Positions 33,369-44,189 of a stretch of DNA of 60,000 nt are shown in pieces; positions within the stretch are counted from its first letter, which is position 1, and each line of letters starts with the position of its first letter. The notes under the pieces are model-generated. The model did no database searches, had not been told where the DNA came from, and was given only the letters and a program-made list of their open reading frames with translations. The stretch is from Takakia lepidozioides (taxonomy: Eukaryota > Streptophyta > Takakiopsida > Takakiales > Takakiaceae): the NCBI GenBank assembly GCA_030704615.1, contig CM060731.1, forward strand, positions 56,154,756-56,214,755, read 5' to 3'. The position numbers and the translations under genes are program-made.

Positions 33369-33606
33369 CATTTGTCCAAACGTGATCTATTTGAGATTGG
33401 TAATCGGCTGTGTGTTCTAAAAAAGTTAATCGAAATTTGTGGTTATGCATGTAATTTTGAAGTTGTATTTTTTTAGGATTGTTTCCTAACAAGTCAATGT
33501 TGAAATCTCCAATGAGTGTTGTCGGGCAATGACGTGGTATCTTACGATTCATGCAAGTGTAGTAGAAAGGGCTGTAAAGGCATTTGAGGAGGTTTATATA
33601 CTGCAA
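33367..33606 (-). pseudogene. Helentron endonuclease (EEP-fold) fragment
   Basis: TTLIGDFNIDLLGNN and DYQSQIDHVWTNVS are the G-D-F-N and S/Q-I-D-H-V motifs of an exonuclease-endonuclease-phosphatase domain. Helentrons carry such a domain after the helicase, which fits the position here. The frame ends at the LTR junction near 33367. Confidence 0.75.
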
Positions 33607-33899
33607 TTATGTGAATTGCTTTTCTTGTATGAATGTTAAATGTTGCTGATATGAATTCAGTGCCATTGTGTACATGAGTTTCATGGGCTTCTAGTTTCAT
33701 AGTTTGGTCGTACAAAATTGTTGTGCTGTGATTGTCGTAACAACAAATGAATGAAAATTTATAGTTATTGGTGAATGCGGACCAATTTGGATCTGAGTGA
33801 ATAACATTTGTTTCATTGAGACATAATATGTGAGATGTTTGAAGGTTGGGGTCAGAATTTATGTCTTCGTAATGTTGTTTTAAAGATCGAGTGTTGAAG

Positions 33900-33922
33900 G
33901 GTTTAGGGTTTAGGGTTTATGG
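33900..33922. repeat. Three TTTAGGG units
   Basis: GGTTTAGGGTTTAGGGTTTA matches the plant-type telomere repeat over about three units. It is too short to be a relic telomere with any confidence and lies inside Helentron sequence. Confidence 0.5.
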
Positions 33923-34099
33923 TAGAATTAATTAAGAAGGAACGTCATAATTATTTTATAATGGGTATTGTTAAAATATATTTTGCATTTGTTCGGAGGT
34001 TTTCCATTTCATTTGCAACTAGTTTGTCTACATGAAAGTTTTTTGGTTCAAGTGGATTCAATAAAAATAAATGTTCTTTTTGACGTATTCTAGACTAAG

Positions 34100-35505
34100 C
34101 TGTATATGTTAAGCCGTGTTTTGTTACACCTTTGGGATCAAAAGCTAATCTATGAAGTGTGAGTCCTTGTGCTCGATGTATTGTTCGAGCTGCCGCAAGT
34201 TGAATGAGGAATTGTAAACGAGTGATAATGTGTTGAGAATTATGACCTATTTGAATTTCTTTTGCTTTGGCTGTTATTGGAGTCCAACTTCGTGCTACGT
34301 CATGGAACGAATCATATAAATTGGAATGGACAAATCTAGTTTCTTGACCAATTCTTGCATCATGAAAATTGTATCCAAATTAATTCGGAATGCGTTTCGG
34401 ATGTGGTGACGTGTTTGAATGTATCTTCTGCTCCATTTACTAGTTCATCGTGTGTATTATAATTACCGGCACATAATTCAATTAACATATCACATTTTAT
34501 TTGAAGTTCTGTGTGTAATCCAACTGTTTTGTTTGGATCATTTGGTAATTTTATGTGATGCGGGCAAGTTTCATGTTGTATGTCAGTTGCTTTGAAAATG
34601 TATATTTGGCCTTTTATTTGTTCAAATGTGTATTGGTTATGAGCTCGAACTAGTTCATTTCTAAAAAATAAGTGTGGAAATGTTGGATCAAATGGAGGTT
34701 TTCTGTAACATAATTTATTTATTTGTCAATGTCCGCTTGTGTTTGTTCAGCTGTTCTGAATTTGTTAAGTATTTCAATGAATTTTTGATCAGTTTATCGC
34801 ATCACTTGATGCAATTCGTAACATTTGATTTTATCTTGCCAAAATTTATCTAGTCCATCTACTTTTGGCTTAAAAACCCATGAGTCTTGAATTGGTGGTG
34901 CTTGGTAAAAATCTCCGGTAATTATAACATCTAAATTGCCAAAAAAAAACTATTATGAATGTGTTTAATAGATTTTAATCTCGTCGATGAAAGTACGTAT
35001 CCTGTTTCTAATTAGGGAAATTTAATCTAAAACTAATAATTGTACTTGGTCATATTGTTTCATTAAACTGTCTCGACGTTCGTCATTTAAAGATGTTAGT
35101 CCATTTAAAGCTTTATTTAAAGGTATTGCTAAACCTGGATGGATTGTTGTTCCATTCAAATGTTGTGCTGCACGAGACAGGGCTGCTAGGCCGAAATGCT
35201 CCATCAACGGCAGCAAAACATAAGTCAAAAGCTAAACGCGGCTTTTCCGGTGTATGCCATTTAAGGGTTTTTTGTTTCAAAGGATCACTGTTTTTATTTT
35301 GTTTAGTGTACCAACGAACAAGGGCTTGTATTATAACCATTAAAGTGAAAGTTTTCCCTGTACCAGCTCCTCCTGTTAAAAATAAATGTAAAGGTTTTTT
35401 AGGGTTTGTTCGTTTTATGTACATAACATCATCAAATATTGCACGCTGCTCATCATTTAATGTACGGACCATTGCAAAAAAAACTTGACGATGGTAAAAT
35501 TTCAT
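34100..35505 (-). pseudogene. Helentron Pif1-like DNA helicase
   Basis: The frame 35113-35505 starts with VRTLNDEQRAIFDDVMY and carries the Walker A loop LFLTGGAGTGKTFTL. Next come SLNDERRDSLMKQYDQVQLL (35022-35228) and VIITGDFYQAPPIQDSW (about 34900) with ELHQVMR, which are motifs III and following. TIHRAQGLTLHRLAFDP (about 34170) is the late helicase motif. Several stops and frame changes separate the blocks. In Helitrons this helicase is fused to Rep and unwinds DNA during rolling-circle transposition. Confidence 0.85.
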
Positions 35506-35575
35506 TTTTTGATGACATTGTATTTGTTTCTAAATTTGTGATGGTAGAAGAAACGCGAGGATTGATTTGGCGTTC

Positions 35576-37114
35576 TCATGACACATCATATTTTTCAATT
35601 CCAAATGTATTAGTAAGGGGAATTTGAACGTGAGTGTTGTTATTTGCATCTTGAAACATATTCATCCATACATTATCATTGTTTTGTTCTGCAAGGTCGT
35701 TGACAATGTTTTGTAAATTATGCCAATTTTGTAAATTTGTGTTGTAAAATTTTGAATGTGTATTTATCACAAATTTGTTGAATTGCAGTTTGTTTCTCTG
35801 TATATGCATCATGCCAAGTTATGTGATTGTTTTTTTTAGATTGTTCTAACCCCCGAACGTTGATTTACGTTTGCGTTTGAAGTTATTAAGGTTATATTGA
35901 GCAACTGTTTCTGCAAAACAAAGCTGTTCTAAGAAGTTTGGCCGAATCAAAACCAAATAAGCTGCTAATTGTGCATACTGTTGCGCGTTTAAAAAAGCAT
36001 TTCCCATTTTTTTAATTCTTCGTGTTGCTTCAGTTTGTTCAATTTTACATTTTTGATGTATAGTTTGAAGCTCACGCGTAATTGATTTGTCTACTTTTGT
36101 TAAATATGATGTGCAATATCCAGCAGCTGCATAAGGATCAAGAATAAATTGTACATCAGTGTTTGCTTTGCCATAATGGTGCAGCTCGTTTTCCAAATGC
36201 ATTAGTTCTAATGTCGATGGGATTACGCGGAAGAATTTTTTTTGGTTTTTTTAATTTGCTTCGTAGTGCTATCAGATAAGTTTCCTCATCAATTTGTAAT
36301 GAACAAAGGAATTCATCAAATGATATGTTTTGACCCATGTCCATTTCTTGTAATTTATTAAAAATATTTATGATTGTTTTGTGAAGGTTATTTTGTTCTA
36401 AAGTTGTTGGGGTTAGTGGAGTTAAAATTTGTGTTTTTCGCATCGGTGGTAGTGGATAATGAAATTGGCAAATAGGTTGGTGTTTCTTTCGACAAGTTCG
36501 TGTATGTCGATGCAATTGTGACTGACGCATATTTTCATTCAAGATGGTATAATCACAACTAACGTATTTATCTATAAAAGTTTCTATTTCTGAATTTGTA
36601 GAGACACCATATGTAGGTGGTCGTGTTCACTTCCACAACTTTGGAATTCAGTAACAAAAAAATAATCTGAAACTTGTCCAAACAATGTTTTGTCTTTTTT
36701 AATTAGTTTTCGAAAAGAAGACATGTGATGATGATAATATCTGGCACATGTTATAGGATCAGATCTAATGAGATCGGTTACGATTTTAGGCTCTAATTTA
36801 TCAACACCTTCAATTGGTATTGATTTATTAGCTAATGTATATAATGTTGTAATTAGGGGTTTCCATTTGCTTTCAGCACTTGTGAATATAACTAAAAATG
36901 TAGGTGGACCAAGTTGGCGTATCATTGCAAAAACTTGTTTGCGTAGTTTCTGTAAATAATCTGGTGATGTGTGTATTCGTTCTAGTTCTCTATATCCTAA
37001 ATCTGATCGCAAAATAACATCTAAATTAGGTTTATTTTGAACTTGTTTTGCAGTAAGTTCACTGTCCTTGTAGTTTGGCTTTTCGAATTTGTATCCATGA
37101 AGATGACAATACAA
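35576..37114 (-). pseudogene. Helentron Rep (HUH endonuclease) region
   Basis: Frame 36584-37114 has FAMIRQLGPPTFLVIFTSAE and DPITCARYYHHHMSSF, then FFVTEFQSCGSEHDHLHMV, where H-D-H is the HUH metal-binding motif. Frame 36156-36542 has QLHRHTRTCRKKHQPICQF, the Cys/His block of the Helitron-like N domain. Frame 35846-36202 has VQFILDPYAAAGYCTSYLTK and AFLNAQQYAQLAAYLVLIRP, the region containing the nucleophilic tyrosine. The domain order matches Helitron Rep. The parts are in different frames. Confidence 0.88.
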
Positions 37115-37336
37115 AATGTATTAAGATTTTGATAGTTTTGAAAAATAAATTGGGTATGTGATATGCAAAGTTTCGCTTTTTTAAAGTGAGCTCATGTTTT
37201 GCAATCATTTGATATGTTTGTTTTTTTAATAATTCAGATGACTGTTGATTACCAAAAAACAGAGTTGAAAAATTATATTCTTTGCTGTGTTTGTCTCGGA
37301 ATAGTCCTAAAGGAGCATAATGTTCACTTGGAGCGA

Positions 37337-37843
37337 CTATGTGTATGTCGTGAACATGGTCAAATCAGAATTGAGAAAGTTTTGAATTAAAGAATCTGTA
37401 GGGTTGTTATCATCCGCTTCTTCAAAATCATCATTATGGTATGGTGATTGATTTATTTTTGTGCTTTCATGTTCATGCTCGTCATTTTCATGTTCATCGT
37501 TAATATTAGCTGGTGTGAATTCATCAGCCCAGTTTTTGATAATTGTTGCATTGGCTTTTTTATATAATGGAGTTTCACAAAGATCATGTAGCGCTTTCAT
37601 GACCATGTTTGGGCGAACGTAACCTGACATGTATGGTGATTTATATTGTAATTTCCGTTTAATTATTAAAGCTATTGTTTCTTCGTCATGTGGAGTTCGT
37701 GGTAAAATACATTGCATCCGATCCACGTTAGCAAGTACATTAATTATACTTCCACGTAATCCAAATTGCCCAAATCCATTTAGTTGATAAATTTGTGTAA
37801 ATGCCATTCGTGGAGCTATTATTCTTTCTTCTAAACTATTCAA
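37337..37843 (-). pseudogene. DUF6570-like N-terminal domain of the Helentron Rep-helicase
   Basis: The 168-residue frame begins LEERIIAPRMAFTQIYQLNG, the signature of the DUF6570-type domain that precedes Rep in many Helitron-like proteins. It then runs into an acidic tail (DEHENDEHEHESTK). It lies directly upstream of the Rep region in the same orientation. Confidence 0.75.
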
Positions 37844-38165
37844 AGTACGTTACCGAAGCAATTGTTTTAATATTGGTAATGTATTGCCGCATTAACACGT
37901 TCGCTTCGTCGTCAAATTTATCATTATCAATGCCTTTTTTACATTTTTTACATAAATATTGAATTTGAACATTTTTTTGTGTCAGGAACAGGCATATAAT
38001 TTTGTAATACTTTTGAATGTGCAGTAGTCATTGTTATGATTTGGTATCTAAACCACAATCGTTGAGCGAAACATTCATGTTTAGGAGTGTCTTCAATGTC
38101 TTTCCTATGTTTTTCAATAAATGTTTCGTTAATTTTTTAATTTGATTTTAAATTATGTTTCTTTT

Positions 38166-38635
38166 TTAATACGAGTATATGTCTAGAAATTTTAATTGGT
38201 CTTGAGATTCCATTAATGTATCGACTATATTTTTTGTTGTTTGATTGGGAATACATTTGATTATGTCCATTAAAATTTCATCTAATTGTTTTGTCCAATG
38301 AAATCGTTTTGTGATTTTTTGGTTTATCGTGGAGATTGGTTTATTATCGTGTCTATGGAATCCATGTGTTGGCAAATCATTGTTGGGTGCATTTGTTTCA
38401 TTCACATTGACTATTAATGTGTTGGTATGGCTAGTTTTTTTGGAAGAAGTGTTGTTATTGTGCTTTTCACGTTTTCTTAAAATTTGTAAATGACGGTGTA
38501 CTTGTTTAGAATTCAAATCCAAATTTGGATATAGATTCACAAATAATTTACCTATGTTTTGAGCGGTTACATTTATATTGTTTGAGAAATTTCAAGAAGT
38601 TTAATGTTTAATTCATTTGTCCATTGAAATCGATT
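38166..38635 (-). pseudogene. Myb/SANT-like repeats upstream of the Helentron Rep
   Basis: FQWTNELNIKLLEISQT (38590-38630) and FHWTKQLDEILMDIIKCIP (about 38280) repeat one pattern: W-T, then spaced Leu/Ile. Between them GKLFVNLYPNLDLNSKQVHR resembles the third helix of a Myb/SANT domain. A frame change lies near 38565. These could be DNA-binding domains at the N-terminus of the element protein. The sequence is cut at 38636 by an LTR piece. Confidence 0.5.
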
Positions 38636-39082
38636 GCTGTCGTGCGCATACATATCGCTGTCCAAACCACACCACACATATATGCACAATAAAGTAGTCT
38701 GCCACAATAGATAGAAAATCTTCGAACACACTGTTTACACAAAACATGAAAACCAAACCATCACTCTTAGAAATAGTAGTCGAGCCAGGGGCACCCCAAG
38801 CTATGGGGACTCCACCCCACAACAACCTACACTCCCATCATGAGTACACTCAGATCTAAACGCATGCAGGAGCTCGGTCGCGCAGGCTCAACTCGAGAAA
38901 GATGAGCCGCGCGACTGCCGCTCTCGTGAAGATAAGACGGACCAGGTGTCAAACTAAACTTGACACCTGATTTAACACTTGACCTAAATCCAAGTGTTAA
39001 ATACAAATAACTAGTTTTATTCTAGCTGTTTTCACACTGTGCTTATTTAACTTGACAGCTGTCGTGCGCATACATATCGCTA
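38636..39082 (-). repeat. Permuted LTR flanked by 24-bp direct repeats
   Basis: On the minus strand the segment starts within an LTR at AGCGATATGTATGCGCACGA, runs to the LTR end, then passes directly into a new LTR start TGTGGCAGACTAC (38706) and ends at the same AGCGATATGTATGCGCACGA. It is therefore one LTR length, circularly permuted, with the start and end word identical. It belongs to the family seen at 32716 and 50378. Confidence 0.75.
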
Positions 39083-39099
39083 CAAGGGTGTTGAGTAGA

Positions 39100-39443
39100 A
39101 AAACATTTGTTGTGAATCCACTTTGGATAATGTGAGTGTGCACCTGCTTTCCAGCTTCCAGACCTTCCATCTTCATGCACTTAAGCAAGAGACAGACATA
39201 CGTATCTGAATTTGCTGAAATGCCTCCTTGGTTTGAAGTCTGTAGAGCCTCTGTCAGGCTGCCTGCCGCACAAAGTATCTTCACATGCCCAGAAGTGCCA
39301 GAAGAGGCATTGTGGACTCCCTCTCTTGATCCTCTTTCAGAAGTTGTGGTCATGGTTGAGGTGCCTGATTCTATCAACTGTGTCGCTGCAGCTGCTGCCT
39401 TTAGTTGACCATCTACCCATGTAGGTTTATTGTCCACCCACAC
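39100..39443 (-). pseudogene. PPR gene N-terminal fragment, copy 2
   Basis: The minus frame encodes SGTSTMTTTSERGSREGVHN, LCAAGSLTEALQTSNQGGIS and ANSDTYVCLLLKCMKMEGLE, then AGKQVHTHIIQSGFTTNVFL, the first PPR motifs of a plant PLS-type protein. It breaks off shortly after. It is the longest of the three copies and shares its sequence with 17530-17770 and 39738-39985. Confidence 0.8.
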
Positions 39444-39737
39444 ACTATCCCTGCTCCTTAGTTATCCATGCATCTGCACAAATCATACATACATCCTTGC
39501 CTTGCTGCTATCACCCAACTCAACTTATCACTCTAGTTCCTATCCTCAATTTCATCTGCTATTCTCTGTAATCCAACAGGCATTCACCTTTTGCCTCCAT
39601 TGTCCCACCATTGACTGGGGTCAGAAAAGTATTCATTCCACAGCCTCTCCTCGTCTCTGTTACCTGTTTCTGGATACTTCCCTGTTGTCACATTGGCAAT
39701 ATCATGTCAAAGTCACTCCAAACTATCAACGGTTCAC

Positions 39738-39985
39738 TCAACCAGCTAACTTGCAAAATTCAACATGAAAATTTAGGGCCGATTGTGATAACAGGGAAAA
39801 ACAAGGTGAAATGTTTTGAAATGTTTTGAAATGATGATGATGGCTCAACGGCTTCCAGAACTTCCATCTTGATGCACTTAAGCAAGAGATAGACATATGT
39901 ATCTGAATCTGCTGAAATGCCTCTTGGTTTAAAGTCTGTAGAGGCTCTGTCAGACTGCCTGCCGCACAAAGCATCTTCACATGCC
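39738..39985 (-). pseudogene. PPR gene N-terminal fragment, copy 3
   Basis: HVKMLCAAGSLTEPLQTLNQ and GISADSDTYVYLLLKCIKME are readable with one frame change. The copy is truncated on both sides and lies only 300 bases from copy 2 on the same strand. Confidence 0.75.
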
Positions 39986-39999
39986 CAGAAGTGCCATTC

Positions 40000-40677
40000 T
40001 CTACGATCCTACAAAAATGCCACGGGCTTCCATTACCTGACCCTTCACTTTCAGATTAATGTGACCTCCCCCCCTCCAAAGGCTTCTTCTCCTCCTCGTT
40101 GTGAATTTCTTCTGCATTGTTGGTGCTATCCTCCACACCAGCCATGATTCCAGCAACCACACCTAGCGCACAAAGGCAGACGCGCACAGAGACAACGAGC
40201 GAGAAAGAAGCAGCGGCGCGCGCGCGCGTGAGTGACAAGTTCGGGCAGTTCGGGCAGACTTGACAGAATTTGACGACGAAACGTGGCGTGGCACTTTGGC
40301 ACCCTATTCCTGCTCTACGCTAAACTAGCTTCCGACCTTCGGTCGTCGCTAGAATTTTAATTTTGATTTTGATTTCACATGCAAATATAGTGTAATTTTA
40401 TGTTCATTTGTTCACTTCAATTCCAAAATTTATTTCCTCACTTGTATTTCAATTTGAACTAATTAGTGACATTCTAGTGCCTTGATAAGACAATGATTTC
40501 GAAGTGTTTTGGAAATTGAAATGTATTCTTTGTTGTAATTGTTAGAATTTTATTTCACCTCTATTCGTTTATTAATAATATCATAATGTACAAACTGTTT
40601 ACATATTTGCATGGTCCCATTCATACATAATTTATTTTTCATGTCCAAACTATGAAAACCTCCATGCAATAATTAAA
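40000..40677. other. Low-information stretch between PPR copy 3 and the OTU fragment
   Basis: No gene is recognised. A GCGCGCGCGCGCG dinucleotide run lies near 40215. AT-rich sequence follows from 40340 and probably belongs to the same Helentron relic as the OTU frame. Confidence 0.4.
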
Positions 40678-40887
40678 ATGAATAGTCTTGACATTGAACT
40701 TGCTAAATTAGGGTATCAAAGAATACAAAATTACACGTACATTGTAGGAGATTGTCTTTTTGATGCTATTGCATACATATTGAATTTGAATGCAACAAAT
40801 AAAATTACCTCTGGTATAACATTAAGACAACAAAGCATGAATCATTTGAATAATGAACTGATCAAAGGCAGCACCAAAGCTTTGTGA
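40678..40887 (+). pseudogene. OTU-type cysteine protease fragment, probably from a Helentron
   Basis: The 69-residue frame contains YIVGDCLFDAIAYILN, the G-D-x-L-F-x-A catalytic Cys loop of OTU proteases (here G-D-C-L-F-D-A), and then LRQQSMNHLNNEL, a typical following helix. The His of the catalytic dyad is absent because the frame is cut at 40887, where the gypsy element begins. Helentrons often carry an OTU domain. This piece is in the opposite direction to the Helentron at 33.4-38.6 kb, so it comes from another copy or a rearrangement. Confidence 0.65.
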
Positions 40888-41185
40888 AGGGATAGCTGAC
40901 AGTTTCAGGGCGCGCAACACTGATGGCACTCAAAGTGTGCTCTTGCTAGCATTTGGAACGCTCACTATGCCCACATCTGCAACCAGCTTCAGCTCCCAGT
41001 CCACCCACATTTCTGCACCCTCCTCGCCATTTTCGGCCATCTGAGGAGTCTTGTTGCGACCAGTCTTGAAGGTAGTCTGTGAACTTGCAATCTGTGAACT
41101 TGAGCCAGGACCTCGTGTGTTCAAGGTCTCCTAGTAGCTGGGCCTTGCGTTGCTTGTTAGCCTCCCATGGTTGTATCCACTCCCA

Positions 41186-41530
41186 CTATCCAATGCATTG
41201 TGGACATAACCAATCCCCATCTGGAACCATCTCAAGAGGTGGAGTCAAGCACCCCATATGCCAACCTCTAGAGCATCGATCACACACCAGCATGGTGGCT
41301 GCCCCTTTAGCAGACCCACACAATATGCACCTCAAACCTGCAGATACCACTGCCAGGTTTGGGTCAATCCTGCCATCGACATTCGGAAGGTGACATGGCG
41401 CACAATTACGCACATGGTCCTTCCAAGTTATGCCATCCTGACCCTCCAAGACCAAGACGCCTGAGGGCAAGACCTCTCGAACCCTCAAAATAACACGTCC
41501 TGCAGTCACATCCAGGGTCGTAGGAGCAGT
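41186..41530 (-). CDS. Integrase C-terminal extension with PHD finger
   Basis: After the integrase and one in-frame TAG, the frame continues TAGRVILRVREVLPSGVLVL, a beta-rich stretch, and ends with CILCGSAKGAATMLVCDRC, SRGWHMGCLTPPLEMVPDG and DWLCPQC. The spacing C-x2-C, C-x2-C, H-x2-C, C-x2-C with the Trp before the last Cys pair is a C4HC3 PHD finger. PHD fingers commonly read the histone H3 tail. Here it takes the place that a chromodomain has in chromoviruses, so it may guide integration to chromatin with a given mark. The stop reads CTGCAGTAG, consistent with a CAG to TAG change. Confidence 0.85.
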   Translation of the reverse strand, partial: TAPTTLDVTAGRVILRVREVLPSGVLVLEGQDGITWKDHVRNCAPCHLPNVDGRIDPNLAVVSAGLRCILCGSAKGAATMLVCDRCSRGWHMGCLTPPLEMVPDGDWLCPQCIG

Positions 41531-44160
41531 CTACTGCAGATAGACATAGTCACCAGGGTTGAATCTCCGAACCCCAGGACGATAGCCCCCACCACGTATG
41601 GTAGCATACCTCAACGTATCACGGTGTTGTGCAATGGCAAGGTTCTCGAAAGCCATGGGCATGACTCTCTTGAACAACTCTGCACGCTGCTCACATGCAC
41701 GTGCCCATACGTCCGGATCGTCAAGGTTAAGAACTGTAGCAGCTTCTCTGCGAATGGATGTAGGCAAATCCGGCTCTCGGCCAAAGAGAAGAAATATGGT
41801 GAGAAGGAGGCAAGTGATGCTTGCTTGCTGAACCTGTAGCCCATGGCTAACCAGGGTAACTGAAGGTCCCAATCTCCTAGGTGTCCCTTCTGCAAGCCAT
41901 ACTTGCGCAAACCCCTCTTTACTGTCTGAACAACTCTCTCTGCCAAGCCATCGGCCTCAGGATGATCCCGAGAAGTGGTGCGGTGGTCTATCAAGGCCTT
42001 GTCACACAAAGCCTGAAACTCCCCCAAGAACTCTCTCCCTTGGTCCGTGAGTACCTCAGCTGGAGCACCGAATCGGCTAAGCACACAATCCAAGAATGCA
42101 TACGCAGCTCCCTCACTAGCCTTATCAGGCAATGGAACCAATTCAATCCACTTGGAGAAGTGCTCCACCATCACCAACACGTACTTGTTGTGGCGCATGG
42201 TCAGTGGCAACGGCCCTGCGAAGTCAAGACTCCACCTGTAGCCCAATCCCATGATCGGAAGAGGGTGCAATTGTGGAGTAGGGGCGTTGAATGAAGCACG
42301 CACCCTGTCACACACCATGCACCTAGCCACAAATTGTTGCACCTCTGTGTGCATACCACGCCACCAATACTGCCCCTGCAGTAGACTATGAGTGCGTCGC
42401 ACCCCAAAATGCCCCAACTCCTCATGGGCATGCCGCACTAACCGTGCCCGCTGTGTTGGGTGAGGCACAATCCTCACTCGACCATCCTCCCACACTCGGA
42501 GCAGGTGTGTCCCCTCCCACCTGAACCTCTTGGCTCGTTGTAGGATCTGATCCCTCTCCTTGGCAGTCATAGTGGCTGCCGTGTCTCCACTGCGGAGGTA
42601 GTCCAACACAACTGAATCCTCATGTATATCTTTGGCGCCACCCTGCTCATTGCTGGCCTCAGGGTCCTCAGACACTTGATCTACAGTCATCCCTGTTGTA
42701 GGTCCAACCTGGCCTTCCGCTGCCAAGATACACAGAAATGCAGATGCATGCCATCCGGGCACCATCTCCTCGTCCGTCTCACCATGCCACCGAGCTCCAG
42801 TGTCATCCTGCTGGCTCGTGCATGGATTGCGACTCAACCCATCTGCATTTCGATTGACCAAACCCGGTCGATGCACCACCTGAAAGTCATACTCTTGAAG
42901 GATGAGTGCCCACCGTGCAAGCTTCCCCGTAAGCTTGTCTGACTCCATCAACCACTTGAGTGGTTGGTGATCCGTGACAAGGGTGAAGAGATTGCCGTAT
43001 AGATAGCACCTGAAGTGTGCCACGGCCCACACTGCAGCTAAGCATTCTCCCTCATATGAGCTATACTTAGACTCTGCAGCATTGTTCGAGCGGCTAGCAT
43101 AAGCCACTACGAACTCTCTTCCCTCATCATCCACCTGTGTGAGCACCGCTCCAAGCCCCAGCATGCTCCAATCTGTATGCAGCTGAAAAGGACGCCCCCT
43201 GATAGGTCGTCTCAAGATGGGCGCCGAGGTCAACCTCGCCTTGAGCTCTTGAAAAGCTTGTTCTTGCTCATCTTCCCACTGCCACTCCTGGTCCACCTTG
43301 GTCAGCTTGGTTAGAGCCTTTGCAATGGCACTAAATCCCTTAACAAACCGTCTGTAATAGTTTGCTAACCCCATGAAAGCTCGAACTCGGCTCACATCCG
43401 TGGGGCGTGGAACCTGTGCAATGGACTCTACCTTAGTCTGCTGTACCCCCAATCCTCCAGGATATATCATGTGACCCAGATACTCAATCTGGTTGTGGAA
43501 AAACTTGCACTTGCCCGGATGTAACTTCAATCCGTGCGTCCTCAAGCGCTCAAATACCCCCTGAAGGTGTCTCTCATGCTCCTCCACCGTAGCACTAAAG
43601 ATGATGATGTCATCTATGTAGCACCGAGCAAACTCCACCCCTGCTAGAATCCTGTCCATGACTCTTTGAAACTCAGCGGGAGCGTTTTTAAGCCCAAATG
43701 GTAAGAACCGCCACTGGTATAGGCAATCCTTCCCGTGCTCATTGATCCCCCAGAATGCCGTCTTTTGCTTATCCGCCTCCTTGATCGGCAACTGGTGATA
43801 TCCGGATCGTAAATCCAACGTGCTAAAGACCTTGGAATGCCCAATGGCATCAAAGATCTCCTCTGGTGTTGGCATGGCATACCTATCGGACTTGGTCTGA
43901 CGATTTACAGGCCGGTAATCACCGCACATACGTCTCTCCGTCCAATTGCCATAGACATCCTTCTTAGCTGGCATCACTGTGGCTGAAGCATACTCTCCAC
44001 CAGAGAGCTCCACCAAACCTGCCTCCCAGAGATCTTGAGTCCTCATCTGAATCAAAGACCTCTCCATGTCACTGTATCTATAGGGTCTCCGAAAGATTGG
44101 CGTGTCAGTGGCCAACTCAATACGGATCTCTTGACCCTTCAGTGCTCCCAAGTCCTTCAA
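41531..44160 (-). CDS. Reverse transcriptase, RNase H and integrase of gypsy element C
   Basis: A single frame of 849 residues (41611-44160) starts within the pre-RT region at LKDLGALKGQEIRIELATDT. It carries RT motifs RRMCGDYRPVNRQT, STLDLRSGYHQLPI, FLPFGLKNAPAEFQRVMD and the YIDD box. RNase H follows with QLHTDWSMLGLGAVLTQ and LVTDHQPLKWLM, then the integrase zinc domain (HEELGHFGVRRTH...CMVCDRVR) and catalytic core (SLDFAGPLP, EVLTDQGREFLGEFQ). A frame change near 41850 leads to the integrase end, LFGREPDLPTSIRREAATV to YRPGVRRFNPGDYVYLQ. Long intactness here contrasts with the methyltransferase part. Confidence 0.92.
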
Positions 44161-44189
44161 ACTGAAGGCAAAGCAATTCCTGTAAGCCC

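Noticed and set aside
33900-33922. Interstitial telomere
   Set aside because: Only about three TTTAGGG units are present; this is within chance for AT-rich sequence.
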